DNA of 64,000 bases, taken from assembly GCA_012729115.1 (NCBI GenBank), contig JAAYDR010000023.1, forward strand, positions 1-64,000, read 5' to 3'. The translations under genes and the position numbers were made by a program. The DNA comes from Clostridiales bacterium. GTDB taxonomy: Bacteria; Bacillota; Clostridia; Christensenellales; Aristaeellaceae. Below the pieces are notes generated by a model that did no database searches, was not told the DNA's origin, and worked only from the letters and a program-made list of their open reading frames with translations. Of this stretch, positions 29,584 to 37,918 are shown piece by piece (position 1 is the first letter of the stretch; every line of letters starts with the position of its first letter).

Positions 29584-30960
29584 TTGGCCAAGGAAAAAAC
29601 CTGCTTCGTATGCGCCTCTTGCGGTCATGAAGCCGCTCGCTGGCTGGGCTGTTGCCCTGACTGCGGCGAGTGGAACACCTTTGAAGAGCGCAAAACATCC
29701 CCCACAACCCTCAGCAAAACCGCACAAAAAGCCGCGCGCTTTCATTCCGGCGAAAGCACGCCGGTACAGGCGCTCTCCCAGGTTCCGCAGGAGGACGATA
29801 TACGTACCTCCACCGGTAACGAGGAGCTTGACCGGGTGCTGGGTGGCGGCTTGGTGGTAGGCAGCGTAACCCTTCTGGGCGGCGATCCGGGAATTGGCAA
29901 GAGCACTTTGCTTCTGCAGGTAGCCGGTAGTCTCAGCCTGCGCAGTCCCGTGCTGTATGTCAGCGGTGAGGAAAGCGCCAGACAGATCAAAATGCGGGCC
30001 ACCAGGCTGGGGGTACCACAGGATCGCCTGTTTGTTCTGGCGGAAAATCATGTGGAAAGCATCCTGGAAAAGTGCGAAGCCCTGAAACCCGAGACCCTGA
30101 TGATCGACTCCATCCAAACCATGGTATCCCAGGAAAGCCCCAGCGCACCGGGCAGCGTCAGCCAAGTGAGACAATGCACCGCCTCCCTGCTGCGCTATGC
30201 CAAGCAAAACGCCGTGGCCATGTTTCTGGTAGGCCATGTGACCAAGGAAGGCAGCCTGGCCGGACCCCGGGTGCTGGAGCACATGGTGGACACCGTGCTC
30301 TACTTTGAGGGCGACCACCAGCACGAATACCGGCTGCTCAGGGCTGTGAAGAACCGCTTTGGGTCCGTCAACGAACTGGGTGTCTTTGAAATGCGCCAGG
30401 AGGGTATGCTGCCCGTGCCCAATCCCAGCGAAACACTGCTGTCCCAACGGGCCCGTGGAGCCAGCGGCAGCGTGGTATTCTGCGCCATGGGCGGCAATCG
30501 GCCCATCCTTTGCGATTTGCAGGCCCTGGCCTCCCGCTCCTTTTACACCGTACCCAGGCGCACCGTGGGCGGCATGGATTCCAGCCGGGTGGCCCTGCTG
30601 CTGGCAGTGATGGAAAAGCGCGCCGGGAAGAAACTATTTGACCAGGACGTGTATGTGAACGTAGCCGGGGGCCTGGAACTTGACGATCCGGCGGCGGATC
30701 TGGCGGTCTGTGCCGCCGTAGCCTCCAGTTTCCAAAACTTCCCCCTGTCCTCCACCCTTTGTGTGATGGGCGAGGTCGGGCTTTGCGGAGAGGTACGGCC
30801 TGTGACGCAAGCGGAACGACGGGTGCAGGAATGCGCGCGACTGGGTTTTACCGAGATTCTGTTGCCCCAGCAGAACCTGAAGCACCTCAGACCTCTTCCC
30901 GGCGTCAGGATGACCGGGGTGGATACACTGATGCAGGCCTTGGCCATAATCCAGGATTGA
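29584..30960 (+). CDS. radA: DNA repair protein RadA
   Basis: A 458-residue RecA-like protein that drives branch migration in recombination. The N-terminal C4 zinc finger (CASCGHEAARWLGCCPDCGE), the Walker A motif GGDPGIGKSTLL near residue 100, the RadA-specific KNRFG motif (VKNRFGSVNELG) and the C-terminal Lon-protease-like domain (DVYVNVAGGLELDDPAADLA) are all present. The start is the TTG at 29584, which begins the conserved AKEKTCFVC and has AGGAG upstream. A much longer in-frame extension lacks family similarity. It is followed at 33 bases by the YacL-like gene, as in Bacillus. Confidence 0.95.
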   Translation: MAKEKTCFVCASCGHEAARWLGCCPDCGEWNTFEERKTSPTTLSKTAQKAARFHSGESTPVQALSQVPQEDDIRTSTGNEELDRVLGGGLVVGSVTLLGGDPGIGKSTLLLQVAGSLSLRSPVLYVSGEESARQIKMRATRLGVPQDRLFVLAENHVESILEKCEALKPETLMIDSIQTMVSQESPSAPGSVSQVRQCTASLLRYAKQNAVAMFLVGHVTKEGSLAGPRVLEHMVDTVLYFEGDHQHEYRLLRAVKNRFGSVNELGVFEMRQEGMLPVPNPSETLLSQRARGASGSVVFCAMGGNRPILCDLQALASRSFYTVPRRTVGGMDSSRVALLLAVMEKRAGKKLFDQDVYVNVAGGLELDDPAADLAVCAAVASSFQNFPLSSTLCVMGEVGLCGEVRPVTQAERRVQECARLGFTEILLPQQNLKHLRPLPGVRMTGVDTLMQALAIIQD

Positions 30961-30993
30961 TGATGATGTGATGATAAAGGAAGGAAGCCGTAT

Positions 30994-32193
30994 ATGTTCA
31001 AATCCAAGTCCATTCAAAAGCTGATGCGCCTGCTGATTACCTTGTTGGGAGCGGGCATTGGTATCGGACTCGCTTCCATTTTCAGCCCTGTGCTCCAGCG
31101 CTTCTATCCTGCGTTGATTCCCCTGGCATATTTGCCTTTGGTGCTCTATGGCGTGCTGGGCATCCTGGGCGGTCTTTTCTTCTTTCTCATCTCCAATTGG
31201 ATCATCCAGCACACCCTGCGGCTGATCGGGGCTGTTGAACGCAGATGGGACAAGATGCCCTCCCGGCAAATCATGCTTTCCACCATCGGCCTGATTCTGG
31301 GCCTGGCAGTGGCTGCCCTGATCTCTCAGCTGATCCTTTCTGCGGGCCCTTCCCTGTTTACCATCAGTGCCAGCGCGCTGGTCTATGTGGTGATGGGCAC
31401 CATCGGCGTACAGATCGGTTTTCGCCGCTACCGGGATGAACGGTTATTCTCCCGCCGGATCCGGCGCAAGATGCAAAGCGCCGTTGCTGCCGAAGAACTG
31501 ATGGGCGCGGATGCCTTTTTTCTGGGGGAGGAAGAGGAGGAGAGCGAACCTTCCGTGATGGAGGCAAGCGGCCAACCGTATTCCTTAAGAAAGTTTTTGG
31601 ATACCTCCGTGATCATCGACGGCCGAATACTGGACATCGTCAAGACCGGCTTTCTGGAAGGGGAGATTGTGATTCCCCAGTTCGTGCTGGTGGAACTTCG
31701 CCATATCGCCGACAGCGGGGACAGCCTGAGGCGGGCCAGAGGCCGCCGGGGGCTGGACGTGCTGTCAAAGCTCCAGAAGGAACTGAAAAACACCGTCCTG
31801 GTGGATGAGACAGACTTTGAGGACGTAGCGGAGGTGGATGTGAAGCTGCTGCGCCTATGCCGGGAAAAGGGCGGCGCGGTGGTTACCAATGACTACAACC
31901 TCAACAAGGTCGCCAGTGTTACCGGCATCAAGGTGCTGAACATCAACGACCTGGCCAATGCCGTCAAACCCATGCTGATGGCAGGCGAAGAACTCACCGT
32001 ACAGATTATGAGGGAGGGCAAGGAGCCTGGCCAGGGCGTGGCCTATCTGGACGACGGCACGATGATTGTGGTGGACAACGGCCGCCGCTATGTAGGGGAG
32101 AGCGTCACCGTTGCGGTGACCACCGTTTTGCAGACCAGTGCCGGCCGCATGATCTTTACAAAGCTGAAAAACGCCGACGAAAAGGCCGGGTAA
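30994..32193 (+). CDS. PIN/TRAM domain membrane protein (YacL family)
   Basis: A 399-residue protein with about four N-terminal membrane segments, a PIN nuclease-like domain around residues 200-330 (LDTSVIIDGRILDIVKTGFL, LRRARGRRGLDVL, VVTNDYNLNKVA, supplying the usual acidic residues) and a C-terminal TRAM RNA-binding domain (GQGVAYLDDGTMIVVDNGRR). The cellular target of YacL is not established; an RNA-processing role at the membrane is suggested by the domains. It is in an operon with radA. Confidence 0.9.
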   Translation: MFKSKSIQKLMRLLITLLGAGIGIGLASIFSPVLQRFYPALIPLAYLPLVLYGVLGILGGLFFFLISNWIIQHTLRLIGAVERRWDKMPSRQIMLSTIGLILGLAVAALISQLILSAGPSLFTISASALVYVVMGTIGVQIGFRRYRDERLFSRRIRRKMQSAVAAEELMGADAFFLGEEEEESEPSVMEASGQPYSLRKFLDTSVIIDGRILDIVKTGFLEGEIVIPQFVLVELRHIADSGDSLRRARGRRGLDVLSKLQKELKNTVLVDETDFEDVAEVDVKLLRLCREKGGAVVTNDYNLNKVASVTGIKVLNINDLANAVKPMLMAGEELTVQIMREGKEPGQGVAYLDDGTMIVVDNGRRYVGESVTVAVTTVLQTSAGRMIFTKLKNADEKAG

Positions 32194-32240
32194 TAATGGG
32201 AGAGCTATCCTTGCAACACAGCAAGATCATACCTTGATGA

Positions 32241-32270
32241 TAGCGCGCCGAAGACGGCGCGCTATTCTAT
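32241..32270 (+). terminator. Terminator after the YacL-like gene
   Basis: TAGCGCGCCG-AAGA-CGGCGCGCTA (32241-32264), a 10-bp stem with a tetraloop, is followed by TTCTAT. Confidence 0.8.
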
Positions 32271-32403
32271 AGGGATGCATCAAGTAAATAACCGGCATTG
32301 TCCCCATATCCTTCCTCCCTTGACGATTATTCCCAAGTCTTCTATAATGAATGGGTACAACCATTATCCCGTTTGGATGCTTCCTTATGGAAGGAGATCT
32401 GCC

Positions 32404-33792
32404 ATGACTGCTTTTCCCCTCCGCCTTCTTTCGCTCCTATTGCTGATGACCCTTCTTGGCCAGCCCCTTATTTCCACTGCGGAGGAAGCGGATTTTATGG
32501 CCGAGGATACCGCGCAGCTCGCTGAGGTTCAGGACGATTCGGACGCGCTGTCCTCCCAGGAGATGCTCCAGCCTCCCTCCGACGATGTGCGCTATGTGTC
32601 CACAGCCACCTCTGCCCTGAAGATCCGCAAAGGTCCCGGAATGAACTACAACGGCGCGGGCCAGATTCGTATGGGCGATCTGGTGTATATCCTGGAACTG
32701 GGCCCGGAGTGGAGCAAGATCCGCACATTGCGAACCACAGGCTATGTGCGCACCCAGTATCTGGGAGATATCCGGGAATACGATCCGGTCAGCGGCACCG
32801 TGGGGGGAGATGCGGGACTTCCCCAGGAGGTCTCCCAGAACATGGAAGCGGGCGGCTCGGAATTTAAACGGGGCTACAAGGCCTATGCAGTACGGGCGAC
32901 CCTGCTGAAAGACAAGCCGGATGCATACAGCGCAACCCGCGCCAACATCCGTATCTACGACGAGGTCATCGTCAGCCATATTCTGGGCGACTGGTGTTAT
33001 GCGGAATATAAGGGACGCACAGGTTATATCCTCAATGAGACCCTTTTTAAATGGGACCGCATTGACCCTTACGCCGGCCCCATCCCCGGCAACATTGTTT
33101 ATCCCACCATGGCTTTTGTAAAACGCACCACCGATATCCTGGATTACAAGAGCAAGTCCAAAAATCCCAAGGTTCTGAAAACCATCAACCCCGGCTCAGC
33201 GATCTGTGTGGAAAAGCCGGATGAGCAAGGGCACTACAAGACCCCCTACTGGCGCACCACAGGCTATATCACCCAGGATGATATCGCCTATACCATGGAT
33301 GTGGTGCCCTATGACCAGGCCCAGGCGGGAGATCTGATCAGCGTGATGACCACCTACTACGCAGTGGGCATCCACACCCTCCAATATCAGGGGCGCAACT
33401 GGAACATCTATCTGTCCACTTCCATGATCTCGGGCTCCGTGGTACAGCCTGGCGACCAGTTCAACGTAAACAAATGCATCGGCCCTTACCGGAAATCCAC
33501 CGGTTACAAGCCCGCTCCCATCGCCAGCCCTACCGCCCTATGGGGTTATGGCGGCGGCACCTGCCAAGTGAATACCACCTTGTACAACACCTTGATTCAA
33601 GTTCCCATTTTGGTCAATCACCGCAAGGTCCACGCAAACTCGGGAGCAAAGTATTTTCTCAAGGGCTTTGACGCAGCCGTGGGTGGCGGAGACATCAATA
33701 TGATTTTCACCAATACCCTGCCCTACCCCATCCGGTTCAATTTCTTCATCAGCGACGGAGTATTGACCTGCTGCATCTTCAGGGCGGCATGA
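32404..33792 (+). CDS. Secreted SH3-domain protein with C-terminal VanW domain
   Basis: A 462-residue exported protein. A signal peptide (residues 5-27) is followed by an acidic linker, a bacterial SH3 domain (SALKIRKGPGMNYNGAGQIR, then GYVRTQYLGDI), a second SH3-like repeat (YAVRATLLKDKPDAYSATRA, then GRTGYILNETLF), and a third degenerate one. The C-terminal VanW domain covers about residues 340-460, with YLSTSMISGSVVQPGDQFNV, GPYRKSTGY and GGGTCQVNTTLYNTLIQV. SH3 domains bind peptidoglycan; VanW domains are found in clostridial wall proteins and their activity is unknown. The ATG at 32404 follows AAGGAG. It is monocistronic between two terminators. Confidence 0.88.
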   Translation: MTAFPLRLLSLLLLMTLLGQPLISTAEEADFMAEDTAQLAEVQDDSDALSSQEMLQPPSDDVRYVSTATSALKIRKGPGMNYNGAGQIRMGDLVYILELGPEWSKIRTLRTTGYVRTQYLGDIREYDPVSGTVGGDAGLPQEVSQNMEAGGSEFKRGYKAYAVRATLLKDKPDAYSATRANIRIYDEVIVSHILGDWCYAEYKGRTGYILNETLFKWDRIDPYAGPIPGNIVYPTMAFVKRTTDILDYKSKSKNPKVLKTINPGSAICVEKPDEQGHYKTPYWRTTGYITQDDIAYTMDVVPYDQAQAGDLISVMTTYYAVGIHTLQYQGRNWNIYLSTSMISGSVVQPGDQFNVNKCIGPYRKSTGYKPAPIASPTALWGYGGGTCQVNTTLYNTLIQVPILVNHRKVHANSGAKYFLKGFDAAVGGGDINMIFTNTLPYPIRFNFFISDGVLTCCIFRAA

Positions 33793-33846
33793 CCCGGGTT
33801 TCACCCCCGGTCCCTCCAGCAGAGCTACAGATTTTCCATGTGATCC

Positions 33847-33872
33847 TGGCGGCGCATTGCGCCGTCATTTTT
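33847..33872 (+). terminator. Terminator after the VanW gene
   Basis: TGGCGGCGC (33847-33855) and GCGCCGTCA (33859-33867) form a 9-bp stem with one G-U pair and a three-base loop, followed by five T residues. The remaining bases to 33958 hold no gene. Confidence 0.85.
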
Positions 33873-33958
33873 ATTGATATGGACGAAGACCGGTATCACC
33901 CTCCGAAATGCAATTCAATCAACATCGTAATTCATTTTTATTCTTTTTCATTTAGCAC

Positions 33959-33987
33959 TTTACGCTTAAAAATAAATATGATATAAT
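33959..33987 (+). promoter_or_regulatory. Promoter of the aspartate aminotransferase gene
   Basis: TTTACG (33959-33964), 17 AT-rich bases, TATAAT (33982-33987). A leader of about 110 bases follows, without a recognised riboswitch. Confidence 0.7.
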
Positions 33988-34105
33988 GCAATTCGGTTCG
34001 TTTCCGGACCGGGCCTGCAACTCTATAAAATGAAGTTTGCAAGTTTGAGAACAAATTCCGCCGTTTTTACGCAGCCGCTATACGGCATGAACAGGAGGAA
34101 TCCCT

Positions 34106-35314
34106 ATGCCTCTGGGTATTTCCGCAAAGTGTCGCAGCATCGCTCCTTCCGCCACGCTGACCCTGGACGCCAAGGTAAAAGCTCTGCGCGCTGCAGGGGA
34201 AAAAGTAATTGGCTTTGCAGCCGGCGAACCGGATTTTGACACCCCCCTCCCCATTCGGGACGCCATGAAGGAAGCGCTGGACAAGGGAATGACCCGCTAT
34301 ACACCCGTCCCCGGAACCATTGAGCTCAGGGATGCCATTATCAAAAAGATGCAAAAGGATTTTGGCCTCACCTATACCCGGGATGAAATCATCGTCTCCA
34401 ATGGAGCGAAACACTCCCTGTATACCGCCCTGCAAACCCTCTGTGACCCCGGTGATGAAGTGATCATCCCCACACCCTGCTGGGTCAGCTATCCGGAGAT
34501 GGTTCGCATGGCAGGAGGCGTTCCAATCTTTGTGGAAGCCGGCGAAGAGGAAGGCTTTATCCCTTCCCTGGCCAGCATTGCCTCCGCCGTGACACCTAAA
34601 ACCAAGGCTTTTATCCTCACCTCCCCCAACAACCCCAACGGTACCGTCTGGGGGCAGGACATTCTGGAAGCCTTGGCTGCACTGTGTGTTGAAAAGGATT
34701 TCTATATTCTTTCCGATGAAATCTATGAAAGACTACTCTACGACGGCAAGGAGCATGTCTCGATGGCCTCCTTTGCTGCCCTCTCCCCTCAGGTAAAGGC
34801 ACGTACTTTGCTGGTGAACGGTGTAAGCAAAACCTACGCCATGACGGGCTTTCGCATCGGCTACACCGCAGGTCCCAGGGACGTAATCTCCGCCATGACC
34901 AACTACCAGAGCCAGGCCACCTCAGCCCCCAACACCCCGGCCCAGTATGCGGCCACCGTCGCCCTCTCCATGCCCCAGGACTGTGTAGAGGAAATGCGCA
35001 AAGCTTTTGAAACAAGGCGGGATCTCCTGGTGGAAGGGCTGAACGCCATCCCCGGCATCCATTGCGTAAAGCCGCAGGGGGCTTTCTATGTGATGATGAA
35101 CATCTCCGCTTTGCTGGGCAAGCGCTTGGATGACCAATTCATCGCCAACACCTCGGACTTCGCGGAGGCCCTTTTGGAGAAGATGCATGTGGCTGTGGTC
35201 CCAGGAAACGCCTTTATGTCCGAAACCTGCTGCCGCCTGAGCTACGCCACCGCAACGGAGGAAATCAAAGAGGGGCTGCGCCGTATCGCCGCCTTTGTCA
35301 AGGACCTGCGGTAA
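34106..35314 (+). CDS. Class I pyridoxal-phosphate aminotransferase, aspartate aminotransferase type
   Basis: A 402-residue enzyme that interconverts aspartate plus 2-oxoglutarate with oxaloacetate plus glutamate. Family I-gamma marks are KVIGFAAGEPDFDTP, the YTPVPGTIELRDAI region, SNGAKHSLYTALQTL, LTSPNNPNGTVW, ILSDEIYERL and the PLP-lysine motif NGVSKTYAMTGFRIGY (Lys about 241). Substrate range in this subfamily includes other amino acids and prephenate. AGGAGG precedes the ATG. The next gene, an IPMS-family enzyme, lies 57 bases downstream in the same direction, joining oxaloacetate/glutamate chemistry with a possible citrate synthase. Confidence 0.9.
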   Translation: MPLGISAKCRSIAPSATLTLDAKVKALRAAGEKVIGFAAGEPDFDTPLPIRDAMKEALDKGMTRYTPVPGTIELRDAIIKKMQKDFGLTYTRDEIIVSNGAKHSLYTALQTLCDPGDEVIIPTPCWVSYPEMVRMAGGVPIFVEAGEEEGFIPSLASIASAVTPKTKAFILTSPNNPNGTVWGQDILEALAALCVEKDFYILSDEIYERLLYDGKEHVSMASFAALSPQVKARTLLVNGVSKTYAMTGFRIGYTAGPRDVISAMTNYQSQATSAPNTPAQYAATVALSMPQDCVEEMRKAFETRRDLLVEGLNAIPGIHCVKPQGAFYVMMNISALLGKRLDDQFIANTSDFAEALLEKMHVAVVPGNAFMSETCCRLSYATATEEIKEGLRRIAAFVKDLR

Positions 35315-35371
35315 TCCTGCCCGCCTTCATCAAAGCGGTGCGGCCTTCTGCCGCCTGAAAGGAGTGCCTTC

Positions 35372-36766
35372 ATGATCACATTCAGCAAAAAAAACAACCT
35401 GCTCATGCAAGCCAACTACCAGTACGATCTTCAGGATGTGGCCGAGCCGAACCTGTACAGGGAAATCTTTGATTATCAATCCATCCCCAAAATTGCCTTC
35501 AACAACCGGGTGGTGCCCATGGGCATGCCCAGCGAAATATGGATGACCGATACCACTTTCCGGGACGGTCAGCAAAGCGTCAGCCCCTTTACTCCCGCCC
35601 AAATCGAGCATCTTTTCAAACTGATGTCCCGCCTGGGCGGTCCAAACGGCCTGGTGCGGCAAAGCGAGTTCTTCCTGTATACCGCCAAGGACCGGGAAGC
35701 TCTGGAGCGTTGCCAGGCCTTGGGCCTTGCATTCCCGGAGATCACCACCTGGATCCGGGCCAACCCGAAGGATTTTGAGCTGGTGAAAGCTGCCGGGGTG
35801 AAGGAGACAGGCATTCTGGTCTCCTGCAGCGATTATCACATCTTCAAGAAGATGCACATGACCCGCCGCCAGGCCATGGAGCAATACCTGAGCATCGTCA
35901 AGTCCGCGCTGGACATGGGCATTATCCCCCGCTGCCATCTGGAGGACATCACCAGGGCCGACTTCTACGGTTTTGTACTTCCCTTCGCGGAGCAGCTGAT
36001 GATTCTTGCCAGAGAGAGCGGCCTTCCCATTAAGGTGCGTGCCTGTGATACAATGGGTTATGGGATCAGCTATCCCGGCGCAGCGCTGCCCCGCAGCGTT
36101 CCCGGCATCATCTACGGCCTCAACCATTACGCCCAGATCCCCAGCGAACAGCTGGAATGGCATGGCCATAACGATTTCTACAAAGTGGTGAGCAATGCAG
36201 GCACCGCCTGGCTCTACGGATGCTCCAGCGTCAACTGCTCGCTGCTGGGAATCGGGGAAAGGACAGGCAACTGTCCGCTGGAAGCCATGGCCGTGGAATA
36301 CCAGGCCCTGCGCGGAGACACCGGCGGTATGGACCTGACCGCAATCACAGAAATCGCTGAATTCATGGAGACGGAGATCGGCATTGAGATCAGCCCCCGC
36401 CAGCCCTTTGTGGGCCGCCATTTTAACGTGACCCGGGCGGGTATCCACGCGGACGGCATGCTCAAGGATGAGGAGATCTACAACATCTTTGACACCACCA
36501 CCATTCTCAACCGTCCTGCCTCCGTTGCCGTAGACAGCCACAGCGGCTTGGCAGGAATCGCTCACTGGATGAACAGCTATTTCCGCCTCAAGCCTCCCCA
36601 CACTGTGGACAAGAAGGACGAAACCGTGATGGCCGTGAAGAAAATGGTGGATGAGCTGTACCTTCAGGGACGCAACACGGTGATGGGCGATCAGGAACTG
36701 GAGATCATGGTGAGGGATGCGGGAATGGAGCGATATGAAAAGCTCCTGTGGCACAGGAGCAGATGA
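35372..36766 (+). CDS. HMGL-like acyltransferase, IPMS/homocitrate synthase family, possibly Re-citrate synthase
   Basis: A 464-residue TIM-barrel enzyme of the family that condenses acetyl-CoA with a 2-oxo acid. The catalytic and metal motifs are WMTDTTFRDGQQS near residue 58, the EITTWIRANPKDF segment, RCHLEDITRADFYG, RACDTMGYG, and the HxH metal site WHGHNDFYKVVSNA, then GIGERTGNCPLEA. It lacks the C-terminal regulatory LeuA dimer domain of true 2-isopropylmalate synthases. Clostridial proteins of this size and layout include Re-citrate synthase, which would supply 2-oxoglutarate for the GltBD/AspAT reactions coded nearby. Homocitrate synthase is the other option. AAAGGAG precedes the ATG. 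Confidence 0.75.
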   Translation: MITFSKKNNLLMQANYQYDLQDVAEPNLYREIFDYQSIPKIAFNNRVVPMGMPSEIWMTDTTFRDGQQSVSPFTPAQIEHLFKLMSRLGGPNGLVRQSEFFLYTAKDREALERCQALGLAFPEITTWIRANPKDFELVKAAGVKETGILVSCSDYHIFKKMHMTRRQAMEQYLSIVKSALDMGIIPRCHLEDITRADFYGFVLPFAEQLMILARESGLPIKVRACDTMGYGISYPGAALPRSVPGIIYGLNHYAQIPSEQLEWHGHNDFYKVVSNAGTAWLYGCSSVNCSLLGIGERTGNCPLEAMAVEYQALRGDTGGMDLTAITEIAEFMETEIGIEISPRQPFVGRHFNVTRAGIHADGMLKDEEIYNIFDTTTILNRPASVAVDSHSGLAGIAHWMNSYFRLKPPHTVDKKDETVMAVKKMVDELYLQGRNTVMGDQELEIMVRDAGMERYEKLLWHRSR

Positions 36767-36814
36767 TAGGTTATGGTAAAGGATGGGGCAGCCCCTGCCG
36801 AAAAGCGCTGCCTG

Positions 36815-37879
36815 TTATAGCAATGAAGTAAGATTTCCCAGCAGGGTCATGGTGGACTGAACCACTCCATTCATGAGCGTGCCACCCACCAAAACGAGGA
36901 ACAGCAAGGTTAACAGGAGGGACACACAGATACAGACAATTTTGGGAAGTACCAGGGCCTGCTCCGGCTTGCCTGTGACCCGGCCAAGGAGGCTTCCCAT
37001 CACAACATAGCTGACGACCGTTCCCAAAAGGGCCACCACCACGGGCAAAGAGGGAACAGCCAGGGCAGCCAGAAGCGCCAACAGGGAAACCGCCACCGTG
37101 GGCAATGTCGTCACGGTAAAGCAGCCAAAAACAAGCTCCCAGGAGAAGCGCACCTTGCTGACTGCACACAGGTAGACCAGCATGACAATCAGGGGCAGCA
37201 GCATGGCAAAGAGCTGGCAGAGGACAGCGATACCGCCGACGGAAGTCCCAATCTTTCCAGATACATAGCTCACGCCCTGGCTGAGGCTGACAGCGTCGCC
37301 CGCCATGGCATATCCGGTTACGGCCGTAAAAAAACCAAAGAAGATCTGCACCATGCCTGTGGCAAAGAACATCCCGCACAGGAAGGTGAACAGCAGCGTC
37401 AGCCCTGCCACCACAGGGGTGGTATACCAGTCCCGCCGCTCCATGATCCCTTGCAGCACACTGCCGGGGTCCCGGAAGCAATCTCGCAGCATACCAGGCA
37501 GCCGGAACTGAGCGGTTAAAAACGTGTCGGCGTCCCGCCGGTCCGGCATGGTGCCACAATACGAGTTATAGTCTGTGGGATAGCACTGGGGATTGGTGTA
37601 CTGGGCATAACTCTGCTGAAAGCCCTGTTGATAGCCGGGCTGCTGCCCCGGCTGTCCTCCGGGATAGATATTGCCCTGGGTGGGCGGATATCCCCCTGCG
37701 CCAAAGCCCGGAAGAGGCGGCTGGCCCACGGGGCCATACCCCTGGAGGGGCTGGGTTGTCTGAACAAAGGAGGGCTGCTGTCCATAGGGCTGGTAGCCGT
37801 TTGAAGAAATCGGCTCATTGCACACATTGCAAAATTGCGCGCCGGGAAGCAAAAGGCTTCCACATTTCGGACAATTCAT
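36815..37879 (-). CDS. Zinc-ribbon membrane protein with Pro/Gln/Gly-rich linker, Yip1-like
   Basis: A 354-residue protein with three parts. An N-terminal zinc ribbon comes first (MNCPKCGSLL...FCNVCNEPI, two CxxC pairs). A low-complexity linker of about 90 residues follows, rich in glutamine, proline, glycine and tyrosine. The C-terminal half has about five or six membrane segments and resembles Yip1/DUF-type integral membrane domains. Such zinc-ribbon plus membrane proteins are frequent in clostridia and have no known function. The ATG at 37879 has AAAGGAG upstream. It follows the GT-C-like gene by 39 bases and may belong to that operon. Confidence 0.75.
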   Translation of the reverse strand: MNCPKCGSLLLPGAQFCNVCNEPISSNGYQPYGQQPSFVQTTQPLQGYGPVGQPPLPGFGAGGYPPTQGNIYPGGQPGQQPGYQQGFQQSYAQYTNPQCYPTDYNSYCGTMPDRRDADTFLTAQFRLPGMLRDCFRDPGSVLQGIMERRDWYTTPVVAGLTLLFTFLCGMFFATGMVQIFFGFFTAVTGYAMAGDAVSLSQGVSYVSGKIGTSVGGIAVLCQLFAMLLPLIVMLVYLCAVSKVRFSWELVFGCFTVTTLPTVAVSLLALLAALAVPSLPVVVALLGTVVSYVVMGSLLGRVTGKPEQALVLPKIVCICVSLLLTLLFLVLVGGTLMNGVVQSTMTLLGNLTSLL

Positions 37880-37918
37880 AGGCGGCTCCTTTCAATGGCA
37901 TCCGGCAAGCTGATGATA

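Noticed and set aside
35330-36754. Open reading frame of 474 codons antisense to the IPMS-family gene
   Set aside because: The sense strand has complete catalytic motifs; the antisense frame has none.
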